DNA from: Chrysogorgia sp. JL179-B06
Lineage: Eukaryota; Cnidaria; Anthozoa; Scleralcyonacea; Chrysogorgiidae
Direction of reading: 5' to 3'
Length of the DNA: 64,000 nt
NCBI GenBank assembly: GCA_035772405.1
Contig: JAYKKM010000472.1
Location: 561,001-625,000 of the forward strand
The notes beneath the pieces were generated by a model. It was given only the letters and a program-made list of their open reading frames with translations. It did no database searches and was not told the DNA's origin. Shown piece after piece: positions 33,588 to 43,774 of this stretch (position 1 is the first letter of the stretch; each line of letters starts with the position of its first letter). Both the position numbers and the translations under genes were made by a program.

Positions 33588-36500
33588 CAGGCCCGGATTA
33601 ACCATATGGCAGAAGCGGCATATGCCGCGGGCCCCGCGCTTCTGGGGGCCCCGCGCTTACTCTTTTCAAAATTTTTTTAACTGTTTCTGTGCTTCAGCGC
33701 GGAGCCCAAAAAGCGCGGGGGCCCAAAGACGGCAAACAGCGCTGGCCCCCAAAAAGCGAGGTCCCCCAAATTTTTAAAAAATGAGCAAAAAACTAAGTTA
33801 AAAAAGTGATGCCCCAAAATTCAAAAAAGGGGGGGCCCGAACGTATTTTGCTACCCCGTTGCAGCATTTCTACCAAGAATCGCACATGATATTAATTATG
33901 TCACTTGATACAACTCCGTGAACTCATATTACAAATATATACAACACGCTGTTTATCAACATTCGAGTGATTGATTCAACATTAAATCAAACGTAAATCG
34001 TTCTCTCTGATTCACTTAAATGTCAGTCGTTTCATCGTTGAGGAAGAAAGAACTTACTGGAACTTGGTAAGTTATACTTATAGCTTATAATTACTAGTTA
34101 TATCAAGGTCGCCAGACAGAAAAACGCGAACCAGATAGAAAAACGCGAAGATTACTGCATACATAAAGATTAGCTCTAGTCATCTAGGTAAGTCTACTTC
34201 CTAAATAGTTTATTGTGTTATATACCTAAAAATAATGGTTGTAAAAATGTTCCAAGTTGACTGTTGACAATAGTTTGTGCTATACGTTTGCATGGACGTA
34301 GATGCACTTAGGTCTTAGGCACTACACGATTACTGACAGTGACGGGATTTATTGTAATTAATTTCAGATAAAATAGAACAGCTTACAACATAATAGACAC
34401 TTGCGTATTAAATTGTGTGATATTTTATTATTTTGGACTAATCAAGGTAGAAGCGCATTTTATTATTGTGTAAACTATTAAGATAGTTTATTCTTAAAAG
34501 GCAAGTAGAAGCGCATTTTATAGTTGTGATTTCGACGGGAATCGACGGGTTCGTGAGATTAACAGCTTTATTTCAACAGCGTATTTTATAGTTGTAAGTA
34601 GTTTTATATAGACAATATAGATAGTGGACATCTAGTCAGAAGCACATTTTATTATTGTGATTTCGAACCAGCTGATTTATACGGAATCGGATCAAGTTGC
34701 ACCCCTAGTATAAAGATACACGTATTATCTCCACGGCTACCAGTATATCATAATCAGATGGGTGCAGTTTAGTGTTAACTATTTCTAGTTATAATTTATT
34801 TATTGTAAAATAGAATAGCTTACAAAATAGAAACCTGCCGCTTTAAATTGTGTGATATCGTTTACTAGACATACCTAAATACATATACCCCTGCCAGCGG
34901 TCTTCCCTGAAAATTTATGCTAGAGTTATTTTTAGGTTTGCAATTGCTATGAGTTCTAGTAGCGGTGGCCGCGACCGTGACAAAAATCGCACATATAAAT
35001 CTGGAGCAACGAAACGGAAGGCAAGCGAAGAACGAGTTGCACGGGAAAGTAAAGCCTTGAGCAAAGTGCCAAAAATATCCGAACTTTTTCCCAAGAGCAG
35101 CAGTGGCAATGCAACTGGTAGCAGCGAAGATCGCGCATAGGATTTCCAACCTCCGCAACAAGATGCAGATGCTTCTGGTGAGTCGACCACTCCGATCTCG
35201 ACAACAGTGACTGATTCTGTACCTGAGGAACCTGGTATGTTTGCTGAATCTCTAACATCAGATGATCCGTCCAGTTGTACCGATGCATATTCCAGTGATT
35301 TGGGGTTATGGCCTGCTAGTGTTTCGGACAGTATGAGGGAATACTGGGCAACAAAGGGAAGCAGCCAATGCAGAAACTCGAATGTAGATTTTAGCGCGTC
35401 TTCTACCAGATACGAGGGAGAAAATTATAGTCGGCAGTGTCAGAAAAGCTTATTCACATACACGCATCAGCTGACAAAACAGGAACATTCTCGAACCTGG
35501 CTCTGCTACTCGCCATCTGGACATTCAGTGTTCTGCTTTGCATGTAAACTGATGACCGACAGCTCAGTTTTTGCGAAGCGGGGATACAAGGACTGGAAAC
35601 GCGCTTCTCAATCAATTCCCCGTCACGAAAAAAGTGCAGTGCACCGAGAGGCCATGATTAAGCTACTCCAACGCAGTGATGCTGGCTGCCGCGTTGATGC
35701 AGAGTTGGTTAGACAGGTGAATGCGGAGCGCGAGTATTGGCGTGGGGTGCTTAAACGGATAGCAGAAACTATCCGTTACCTATCTGAGCGCGGTTTACCA
35801 TTTCGTGGTTCAGATGAGGTTATTGGATCACCCACAAACGGCAACTACTTGGGCACACTGGAATTGTTGGCCATGTTCGATCCATTCCTAGCGCAACACA
35901 TCAACAATAACGCAAACAAGGGACGGGGTCACACCACCTATCTGTCGAAGACAATTTGCGAAGAGTTTATCAATTTGCTAGCAAATCGTGTGCAAGAGTA
36001 TATCATTACGGAAGTAAAGTCTGCTTAGTATTTTTCGGTTTCAGTAGACTCAACTCCCGATATTACTCATGTTGACCAACTCACCTGCATTCTTCGGTAC
36101 GTTTTGCCATCGGGTCCTGTTGAACGATTCTTGACTTTCCTCGACATGCAAGGTCACAGTGGAAAAGAACTAGCGGAAAGCTTGCTCAAGTTCTTAAAAA
36201 CGAATGACATTGATGTTGCTAATTGCCGCGGCCAGTCGTACGACAATGCGAGCAATATGAGTGGGAAATATAATGGCATGCAGGCCATTATTCGAGAACA
36301 ATGTAACCTGGCTGAGTATGTGCCCTGTGCCGCACATTCCCTCAATCTTGTTGGTCAGTCTGCCATTGGTTGTTGCGAGCTAGCTGTTAAGTTCTTCGGT
36401 TTCGTTCAACGCCTTTACTCCTTTTTTGTTGCCTCAACCCATCGTTGGAAAATTTTGACTAATCAACTTTCAAGCCAAAGTCGACCAACAGTCAAACGCA

Positions 36501-38002
36501 TGTCTGATACTCGCTGGTCGGCACGTGCAGACGCTACGAAGGCTCTAGTTGAGGGTTATGACGAAATCAATGCTGCTTTGGAAGAAATCGCTGATGACGA
36601 TGAGGAGAAACCCGAAATTAAAGCAGAAGCTCGTGGTATGGCCTCCTATATGAACCAACTCGAAACTGGAATACTCGCAGCTTTGTGGCACCAGATCCTG
36701 CATCGTTTTCACGGCAACAGTCAAGTCCTGCAATCAGCCGACCAAGATCTCAACTCTGCAGTTGCAATCTACGAATCCCTAATCGAGTTTGTCCGTAAGC
36801 TGCGGGAAAGATTTGAAGAGTTTTGCGCCAAAGGGAAGAAGCTCAGTGAATGTGACCAGTTCGTGGACGAAGTTAGACGCGTCCGTCAACGAAATCGCCG
36901 TTACGACGAGCCAGGATCAGCGCCTGAAGTGCCACAGACTCCAGCCGACAAGTTCCGTACGGGTAGTTTCCTGGTGATAATTGATTGCCTTGACGCCGAG
37001 TTGCGGAAACGACTGGGCGCATACACTGGCATTGCTGCAAAGTTTGGTTTCCTGCGAAACCTCAAGGATCTTCCAGATGAAGAAGTGATCCAAAGTGCGA
37101 AGAGCCTCCAAGAGGCATACCCAACGGATTTAGAAGCCTGTCTGCCAGACGAATTATTACAGTTTTCTGGTTTTCTCAACACAGAATTTGCTCAAGAATC
37201 ATTAGATACAACTACATCTTCAGCTGTAGCTGCAACTTCTTCAGCCCAAGCTACGACCGACACATCCTCTGACAACGAGTCTGATGACGAATCCGTCATA
37301 TTGGTCATAACGAAAGATGATGACGACATCCATTTAAACGTGGAGTCGCTGGAAATGCGAATGTACAGACTTCTTGTGTCAAACAACCTGGAAACTGTAT
37401 TTCCAAACACGGTGATTGCATTCCGCATTTATTTAAGTTTGATGATTTCGAACTGTTCTGGTGAAAGGTCGTTTTCCAAACTCAAATTAATCAAGAGTCA
37501 GCTCCGAGCATGCATGAAACAGGAGCGACTAAATAACCTCACTCTTCTTAGCATCGAAAACAAACTTTTGCGGAAAATTGAGATGTCTTCGATTATTAAC
37601 GATTTTGCTCTTCAAAAATCGCGTAAGCATAACGTGTACAAAACATCTGCAGAATAAGACTCAAATGACAATTGTTACATGCCCATACCAATCATGTATA
37701 TGCGGATATTGTTCATATGTTCTATTTTACCATGTAAATAATCTATTTTCGTTTAGTTGTTATATGTTATTCATATAAACTTCATAAAATATCAGTTTAA
37801 ATATAATTATTTGTATTTATTGTTTCGGTGAATATGCAGGCGACTTTTCAAATTTCAACGCATGCAATACAAAATATATCGAATCTTTATTATATATTTG
37901 AGTCTTTTTGAATTCAGCGTTTAAAGTGCCTGGGGTGGGGGGGTCAAGGGGCCCCGCGCTGATAATATGCCACGGGCCCCGCGCATGGTTAATCCGGGCC
38001 TG
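33588..38002 (+). mobile_element. hAT transposon with 8-bp target duplication
   Basis: The element starts CAGGCCCGGATTAACCAT and ends ATGGTTAATCCGGGCCTG. GCTTGACG is duplicated at 33580-33587 and 38003-38010. Both subterminal regions carry GGGCCCCGCGC-type GC-rich runs that differ sharply from the AT-rich interior. It encodes a TTF-type zinc-finger hAT transposase (34949-37657). The insertion splits a LINE. The stretch 33610-34940 is non-coding, with a repeated phrase AGAAGCGCATTTTATT at 34450-34660. Confidence 0.9.
34949..37657 (+). pseudogene. hAT transposase (TTF zinc finger, DUF4371, hAT dimerisation domain)
   Basis: One reading frame spans the whole gene, interrupted only by two TAG stops, at 35138-35140 and 36026-36028. 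The N-terminal part is Ser/Lys-rich. The TTF-type zinc finger follows (SRTWLCYSPSGHSVFCFAC, with PRHEKSAVH). Next are SPTNGNYLGTLELLAMFDPFLAQH and SVSVDSTPDITHVDQL (catalytic Asp region, just after the second stop), GQSYDNASNMSGKYNG (second Asp) and CAAHSLNLVG. The C-terminal hAT dimerisation motif reads MISNCSGERSFSKLKLIKS and LLSIENKLL. The rest is open, so decay is slight. Both defects being TAG is noted as a finding. Confidence 0.85.
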
Positions 38003-38010
38003 GCTTGACG

Positions 38011-38090
38011 GCACCAATAAAATGCTTATTAAATGCAGTTGCAATAGAAACTTTATCGTTAGTATCTATGGAAAGCCATGACTGTCTTAT
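38011..38090 (-). mobile_element. 5'-ward piece of the second LINE
   Basis: Joining this to 33587 across the hAT element and one target copy gives a continuous minus-strand frame (SWLSIDTNDKVSIATAFNK followed by HFIGAVKRLRDAAG). The LINE then ends at the tandem repeat that follows. Confidence 0.65.
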
Positions 38091-38215
38091 GTGGTGCTTT
38101 CTTCTTTATATGTGGTGCTTTCTTCATTATATGTGGTGCTTTCTTCATTATATGTGGTGCACTTCTTTATACGATGGTGCACTTCTTTATACGATGGTGC
38201 ACTTCTTTATACGTA
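38085..38215. repeat. Tandem repeat, two related units of about 20-22 bp
   Basis: About four copies of TATGTGGTGCTTTCTTCAT are followed by about three copies of TATACGATGGTGCACTTCTT. The units share GGTGC and TTCTT, so one probably derives from the other. ORFs through it are periodic artefacts. Confidence 0.85.
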
Positions 38216-38308
38216 TCAAATTCTGGTCAGCGGCAAAATCGGCTCAGAATATTACTCCTATATGCTCCCAACATGAAGTATTGAACAATGTCTGTAGTCT
38301 AGTTATTC

Positions 38309-38820
38309 ATGTATTCCAAAATGTATTCTGGCCGCGTGGTCTCGAAGATCGAAAGCACCTTGGATAAACTGGGCTTGCCCGCTGTTTTTGAAAAATTCAA
38401 GCAGGAGAAAATAGACGAGAATATTGCACAATCATTAAGTGATAACGAATTGATTCGTCTTGGGATAACTACGATCGGCGACAGGATTAGATTTCGTGAT
38501 CTTTGTCGGAGGGACAATGATTCTTATTCACACGGAGCAAGTACCTCTACATCGTTACAAGTAGGCGAATCATCTCAACGTAGTCAAGCTCACAGAGAAC
38601 GTGCGCTTCCGTTTAATGTGAGGAGCACAACTACAACTAGAAGATCCCGAGAAACAAGGAAGAAAGAGGACGTGGACGACTACGTTTCTGTGCTTGTCAG
38701 ATCGATTAGCTACCAAGGTTCCATCTTCTGAAGAGAAGCAAATCTTGCAAAAAGCTGGTCTTGGCATAAAAAATCAAGTTTACAGTCGACGATGATGAAA
38801 AAGCGGTTGTAGAAAAAATT
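38309..38820 (+). pseudogene. SAM-domain protein fragment
   Basis: The 140-codon frame carries a sterile-alpha-motif-like segment, IESTLDKLGLPAVFEKFKQE, then ENIAQSLSDNELIRLGITTI and GDRIRFRDL, followed by a Ser/Arg-rich linker. After the stop the sequence keeps coding character in another frame (KQILQKAGLG, FTVDDDEKAVVEKI), so a frameshift near 38720 truncates it. Proteins of this layout are multiplied in cnidarian genomes and are probably associated with transposons; function unknown. Confidence 0.5.
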
Positions 38821-38829
38821 ACATCGGGT

Positions 38830-39370
38830 GATTGGTTATGAAGCAACATAGTAAATTTTGTGTAGTGGCATGGAAGTACAAAAACTTTAATGAGAAGGAA
38901 ACTTATTTTTACACTTTGGTCTAATTAACTATTGTATGGCAAAATATGTGGGACTATAGTACCGTCACAGAATAAAGATTTAACCAGAAGTCCAGTAGTA
39001 ATATATATATATATATATATATCAATGTGTTTGGGATTGGAACCGAGCTCTAAGCCAATCAGAATCAAGAATGATTTGAATGGACCAATCAGAGCACAGC
39101 ACAATCCCAAATTTCCAGGGGGGTTGAAACATTTTAAGGTGTGGTCACCCTGTAAAGAACGACCAGTGATCAAATCAGGGGGGATATGCAGCTGGTCGTA
39201 TACAAGAGGTTTTTTGTATAAAATTAGTCAAAAGTGGTCGCAGTCAAGAGTATATATATCACTTGGGTCGTGTTGTTGTACGACCAGTTTTATAGTCATC
39301 CCTGAGTGAAACGACCAGAGATTGAAGGTCATTCAAGGTGAATAGTGTTAAGCAAGTACTGACGTCATTT
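38830..39370. other. Non-coding; AT microsatellite
   Basis: A perfect (AT)n tract lies at 39001-39022. A recurring ACGACCAG motif appears at 39160-39315. The open frame 38932-39309 runs through the microsatellite and is not convincing. Confidence 0.35.
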
Positions 39371-39583
39371 GCTATATGGAGGGTGAAAGCTGTGATGAAC
39401 AGGAACAGGATGTTTAGTTGTAGAATTTAGTGTTCTGACCAACTGAAGATCAGTATGGAATAGTTCACCGAGAAACGTTTCTGGGTAAACTTTCCCCACT
39501 GATCATCAATTAATCGGAACACGAAATTCTACGACTAAACTTCCTGTTCCTGGTCCATCACAGCTTTCACCACTGCATATAGC
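39371..39583. repeat. Foldback inverted repeat, arms about 65 bp
   Basis: The left arm starts GCTATATGGAGGGTGAAAGC and the right arm ends GCTTTCACCACTGCATATAGC-like (last 20 bases of the arm). The arms pair over most of their length around a spacer of about 80 bp. No target duplication is clear. It is a MITE or foldback element, or a remnant. Confidence 0.6.
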
Positions 39584-40690
39584 ATCCGTGCCAGCACTTA
39601 GTCAAAGCATCATTCACACTGTGATATATATACTGACACACACACCACGTTTTTGAATAAAAAATACAAAAAATTCTATTATACATAACCATCATACCTC
39701 ACCCGATGTGATGTTATACTTACGTACCATCCAAAAAAACGCCATATTTTATTTTGGAGTCATGTTTATTGAAATAAAAATAAGCATTTTGAATTAATCA
39801 TAGAAATTTCCGCCATGGAGCTCTTACCTCGACGACATCTTATGGCCGAATGACTGATATTCCTTAGTGATGGTATTTTTAAAAAGGATCTCAAAATATT
39901 ATGAGGATATATCTCATAAAAATTATTTCGGATTCCCAAAAAAGTTTTGAGAGAGATAGAGTTTGGAGAAACCTCAAAATAATTTTAGATGAATTATCCA
40001 ATAAAAATATTAGAGGTGTAAAAGTGTTTTATTAAATTTGGAGAAAAACCAAAATAAATTTTAAGATAAAAATTATTTCGGAGTGTTGCTTCCCAAAAAA
40101 GTTTTGAGAGAGATAGAGTTTTTGAAAACCTCAAAATAATTTTAGATGAAATATCCCCAATAAAAATATTAGAGGTGTAAAAGTGTTTTATTAAATTTGG
40201 AGAAAAACCTTAAATAAATTTTAAGAGATTTGTTTAGTATATAAGCAGATGTTATTTCATATTTTATCAGTTGTGTGCGTTTTGCTCGCTTGTAAGTTGT
40301 GCTTCGGCACAAGACTCTGACATCTTCCGATGTTCTGTTTATTTATTAAACTGCATCGGTGCGCGATCAACCCGTAGTCGAATTTGCGATTCGAATGAGA
40401 TTGACTCAGGTCCATAGCGACAGTACTGGTCATCCCTTGTTCAATGAATTGCTTATTTTACGCAAGGGTTGTTCGTTAGCGTATGATGAAAGAGTTAGCT
40501 ATAGTAAAAACACACACACGATGGAGAAGTTTGGATGAATATATATTTTTACAAGGAAACAATAAAAACTACACAAATAAATTAGTAATGTCTTTGAAGG
40601 GTTTTCTTGTGGGGTATAAAACCCCTCTGTAGACTATTCCTACAAATTAAAATTAAATGTTTATTGTTTCACCAAATGTTGTACGCCTAC
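39584..40690. other. LTR-like region: tandem U3-type repeats and core promoter
   Basis: There is no ORF. Two tandem copies of an approximately 149-bp unit (39921-40070 and 40071-40217) contain AAAAAAGTTTTGAGAGAGAT and TATTAGAGGTGTAAAAGTG. They precede a TATA box, an initiator and a polyadenylation signal, in the order expected for an LTR (U3-R-U5). No matching second LTR or retroviral gene is in the window, so a solo LTR is the simplest reading. Confidence 0.35.
40238..40350 (+). promoter_or_regulatory. Core promoter with TATA, initiator and downstream poly(A) signal
   Basis: TATATAAG at 40238-40245 is followed 31 bases later by TCAGTTG (initiator, A at 40269) and then ATTAAA at 40345. A start site followed within about 80 bases by a poly(A) signal is typical of an LTR R region. 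No coding sequence follows directly. Confidence 0.45.
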
Positions 40691-40708
40691 AAATTAAAAT
40701 ATAAATAA

Positions 40709-41305
40709 TTATTGGCCCATTTTCACCATAGTGTCTGTACTTTCGTAATATATAAACGACTCACCCCGCGTGTCGACGTACCCCCACACGCGTGGATCAT
40801 CGTCTTCCTCTTCGGGCACACGCGGCTCATAGTCGTCAAAATCGAATTCCGACTCCGCAGGGACACGGAATGCCCATTCGCTCTCACCATCCTGTAACAA
40901 CAATACCCCAGGTATGGAGGCAGGATCCTCGTCCTCGATCGGGGGTGGAGGGATGGTTTCTTTCTAAGAGAAATATAAAAACATAATAAATACATGTCGC
41001 TTGTATAGTAAAAACATTTTAGCGCTATCTTACCCACATATAAAAACATAATAAATACATATCGTTTGTATAGTAAAAACATTTTAGCGCTATCTTACCT
41101 CACATTTGTCAGCGTAAAGCGGGATAGCTTCTACGTCTTCATCTTCATCTTCAAGCGGGGATGGAGGGATGGTTTCGTTCTAAGAGAAAATATAAAAAAC
41201 ATAATAATTACATTTCGCTTGTATACAGGCAGTAAAAATATTTTAGCGCTATCTTACATTGACTTCGGTCTGGATCTTCGCGTCTGACTGGGTTTGGTTT
41301 GACAT
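40709..41305 (-). CDS. Three-exon acidic protein of unknown function (127 aa)
   Basis: Exon 1 (41305-41258) starts with ATG and encodes MSNQTQSDAKIQTEVN. Exon 2 (41179-41099) encodes NETIPPSPLEDEDEDVE and on to ADKCE. Exon 3 (40963-40709) encodes KETIPPPPIEDEDPASIPG, WAFRVPAESEFDFDDYEPR and on to TMVKMGQ. All junctions are GTAAGA/TTAG and phase 0, and the joined frame is open. Exons 2 and 3 begin with related segments (N/K-ETIPP), and the introns share GATAGCGCTAAAAT, so exon plus intron were duplicated. Intron 2 (135 bp) is itself two tandem copies of a roughly 66-bp intron unit. The protein is strongly acidic, has no membrane segment, and resembles nothing I know. CCAAT boxes lie upstream (41434, 41467). 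Confidence 0.65.
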
Positions 41306-42051
41306 CTTCGTGTGTTTTTTCTTTTTGTTCGTTCTTGCTTGAAATCGTTATGGTGCGAGACACGCATACGTGATTTAATTTATAATCACGATCTACGGTC
41401 TATTACAATGGTTTACGGGTTTAACCAATCAGAGTTTCTATAATCAAACCCTCCCCCGTATCTATCCAATCAGAGTTCGTTCATTAAAGCCTTCATGTCA
41501 AAGCATTTGAATTATTATAGCTAGGGACAATACGTGTCGTTAAACGATTAGGGATGCGAATATATAATAAGCGTTTTGTTCTGATTCCTCCCCTTATGTC
41601 AAAACAGTATGATTAATAATAGGGATAATACAATGAAGCTTAAGGACGCGAAGCGTTTTGTTCTGATTCCTCCCCTTATGTCAAAACAGTTTGATATATA
41701 ATATGGTTAAGGACAATGAATTTACTTGTGGGGATTAGCGATCATTTTGTTTATGTACTTTGATAGCTACGATTTTTTAATGAGTTCTAACCTTAATTAC
41801 TTGTAGGGATTAGCGGGCATTTTGAAGAGATTAGTCCCTGTGAAATATATATTTCCCGTGTTTAAATACGTCTATTTCTAGATATTTAAACATTTTTATA
41901 CTTATTTAAGCATATTTTTATGCTTTTTGATACTTTATTTTATACTTTTCACACATTTTAGTATATATTTTAAGATACCCGTGAGCGCGATAAGGAGAAC
42001 GTGTTAATTAATTCACACATGTCAAAATAGATGATAAATGTTTTTTTAATT
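41306..42051. other. Intergenic regulatory-looking region with CCAAT boxes and direct repeats
   Basis: CCAATCAGAGTT occurs at about 41428 and 41466, upstream of the minus-strand three-exon gene. A 38-bp direct repeat is present twice (41571-41608 and 41653-41690). AT-rich sequence with short T-rich repeats (ATACTTATTT, TTTTATACTT) follows to the end of the next gene. Confidence 0.5.
41571..41690. repeat. Pair of identical 38-bp direct repeats
   Basis: Two identical copies beginning GCGTTTTGTTCTGATTCC and ending CAAAACAGT are 82 bp apart, centre to centre. Confidence 0.85.
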
Positions 42052-42381
42052 TTAACGTAATACTTCGGGATTGTTACAATACATCGTGTAAGAGTTTACA
42101 AAGAAGATATGTCTACCCAAGAGATCTTCTTGATTTTCCTGGCGATGAATCACAGCAACAATAATTCCAGCTTCGACTCCCATTCGGGTATTAAGAACAG
42201 AGGTGAGGTTAAAATCCTTTAGTATTATCCCGCGCCGGTTGTCTAACCAAATTTTATCTTCTCTCATGAAGTCCACTACATAAAAATCAGAGTCTTTGCA
42301 TGTTGTATATAGAAATTCAGAAGTGTATAACTTCACGTTATCAAGTTTAATTTCGTTTATATCTATACTTGTTGTTGCCAT
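42052..42381 (-). CDS. Hypothetical protein (109 aa), first member of a duplicated unit
   Basis: The single-exon frame starts with ATG (MATTSIDINEIKLDNVKLYT) and ends NNPEVLR. It contains YVVDFMREDKIWLDNRRG and, near the end, LLGRHIFFVNSYTMYC. The last motif is similar in shape (LxGK/RxIxF) to the ends of the two neighbouring ORFs, suggesting a common small fold. A truncated second copy of its start lies at 43085-43225, so both copies were once genes. The product is predicted soluble and is not recognised. No TAAA start motif of the nearby Polinton type is present. Confidence 0.5.
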   Translation of the reverse strand: MATTSIDINEIKLDNVKLYTSEFLYTTCKDSDFYVVDFMREDKIWLDNRRGIILKDFNLTSVLNTRMGVEAGIIVAVIHRQENQEDLLGRHIFFVNSYTMYCNNPEVLR

Positions 42382-42433
42382 CGTGTCTAATAATTAATGT
42401 TTTTAGCTAGAGATGGCTATATATACAAGGGGA

Positions 42434-42676
42434 TTAGTCTTTTACGATAAATATATATTGGTTGGTAAGATATATATTTTTACCAATCTTAGTGTGTTCG
42501 GATGAATCGAATTCGATTTTAAAATAATTGTTAACTTCATCTTTAAAGAAAAGTTCATACATCTGTTTCGGTTCGCCAGCAGGTTTGGGTATGGGTCTTG
42601 AACCCATTAACTGTAGATTTCGTTCACGAGATAGGTCTCTCAAGCTCCTCATAGATATAAATTTTGCTTGATTCAT
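42434..42676 (-). CDS. Hypothetical protein (80 aa), copy A
   Basis: MNQAKFISMRSLRDLSRERN, then GSRPIPKPAGEPKQMYELFF and HTKIGKNIYLTNQYIFIVKD to the stop. The ATG overlaps the stop of the upstream ORF (ATGA at 42673-42676). The paralogue at 43272-43514 differs at only a minority of residues and keeps the same overlap, which supports translation of both. Function unknown. Confidence 0.55.
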   Translation of the reverse strand: MNQAKFISMRSLRDLSRERNLQLMGSRPIPKPAGEPKQMYELFFKDEVNNYFKIEFDSSEHTKIGKNIYLTNQYIFIVKD

Positions 42677-42936
42677 GGTTGGGCGGGTGGAGGTTCGTCG
42701 ATTGCTATATGCACAAACTTGCCGATCAAATGTGTAAAATCGTCCGTTGAGTAGGTATATATATATTTCTCATTCCATAACAATGGCATCTTATAGATTA
42801 TTCTATCAGCACGTGCGGCGTTGGGTAACGTATCCACTTTATGACATTCAACCACTTGATATTCAATATGTGAAAAATACTTTGCTAAATCGATCAGTAT
42901 TACTAACAGAGGATTTGCTTTAGTACCCGCATTCAT
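42673..42936 (-). CDS. Hypothetical protein (87 aa), copy A
   Basis: MNAGTKANPLLVILIDLAKY, then VVECHKVDTLPNAARADRII and FTHLIGKFVHIAIDEPPP. Upstream sequence ACACTTTCAAA directly before ATG is shared with copy B. It ends in an ATGA overlap with the next ORF, implying that the two are read from one message by reinitiation, or that they are parts of one spliced gene. Function unknown. Confidence 0.55.
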   Translation of the reverse strand: MNAGTKANPLLVILIDLAKYFSHIEYQVVECHKVDTLPNAARADRIIYKMPLLWNEKYIYTYSTDDFTHLIGKFVHIAIDEPPPAQP

Positions 42937-43084
42937 TTTGAAAGTGTTCTAATAAAAATATGACTTCTAACATGTGTTTATATATCTTTCCCTGCAACGT
43001 TTTTAACCGATAAATATTTTGGAGGCAATATGTACCACATTAAGTCAACAAAAAGATTAAAGAGATTTACATGTATAATCGTCG

Positions 43085-43225
43085 GAGCGCGCGACGGTCA
43101 TCTAACCAAGTTTTATCCCGGGCATTTAACCAATCGTTATTTTGGGACATAAAATATAAAAATTCAGAGCTGTATAACTTCACGTTATTAAGTTTAATTT
43201 CGTTTATATCTATACTCGTTGCCAT
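43085..43225 (-). pseudogene. Truncated duplicate of the 109-aa ORF
   Basis: From an ATG at 43225 the sequence follows the first 45 codons of the ORF at 42052-42381 (ATSIDINEIKLNNVKLYSSE-like), then breaks down where the duplicated unit joins. This marks the boundary of the tandem duplication. Confidence 0.55.
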
Positions 43226-43271
43226 CGTGTCTAATAATTAATGTTTTTGGATGTCTATGTATACAAAGGGA

Positions 43272-43514
43272 TTAGTCTTTTACGATAAATATATTTTGGT
43301 TGGTAAGATATATATTTTTACCAATCTTAGTGTGTTCGGATGAACCGAATTCGATTTTAAAATAATTGTTATGTGCATCGTTAAAGAAAAGTTCATACAT
43401 CTGTATCGGTTCGCCAGCAGGTTTGGGTATTGGTCTTGATCCAATTAACTGTAGATTTCGTTCACGAGATAGAGCCTTCATAGATATTATATCTATAAAT
43501 GTTGCTTGATTCAT
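43272..43514 (-). CDS. Hypothetical protein (80 aa), copy B
   Basis: Paralogue of 42434-42676: MNQATFIDIISMKALSRERN, GSRPIPKPAGEPIQMYELFF, then the same IGKNIYLTNQ ending. It keeps the ATGA overlap with the upstream ORF. The differences are mainly substitutions that leave the frame open, so the copy has been under constraint or is young. Confidence 0.55.
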   Translation of the reverse strand: MNQATFIDIISMKALSRERNLQLIGSRPIPKPAGEPIQMYELFFNDAHNNYFKIEFGSSEHTKIGKNIYLTNQNIFIVKD

Positions 43515-43774
43515 GGTTGATACGGCGGAGGTTCCTCGATTGCTACATGTACAAACTGTCCGATCAAATGTGTAAAATCGTCCGATGAGTAGGTATATAT
43601 ATATTTCTCATCCCATAACAATAGCAACTTATATATTATTCTATCGGCACGTGCATTGTTGGGTAACATTTCCACTTTACGACATTCAACCACGTGATAT
43701 TCATTGTGTGAAAAATACTTTGCTAAATCGGTCAGTATTACTAACAGAGGATTTTCTTTAGTACCAGCTATCAT
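43511..43774 (-). CDS. Hypothetical protein (87 aa), copy B
   Basis: Paralogue of 42673-42936: MIAGTKENPLLVILTDLAKY, VVECRKVEMLPNNARADRII, then FTHLIGQFVHVAIEEPPP. Same start context and same ATGA overlap with the next ORF as copy A. Confidence 0.55.
   Translation of the reverse strand: MIAGTKENPLLVILTDLAKYFSHNEYHVVECRKVEMLPNNARADRIIYKLLLLWDEKYIYTYSSDDFTHLIGQFVHVAIEEPPPYQP

Noticed and set aside
38005..38367. 120-codon ORF
   Set aside because: It runs through the tandem repeat and LINE remnant and is periodic.
38932..39309. 125-codon ORF
   Set aside because: It includes the (AT)n microsatellite as an Ile-Tyr run; no domain and no homology that I recognise.
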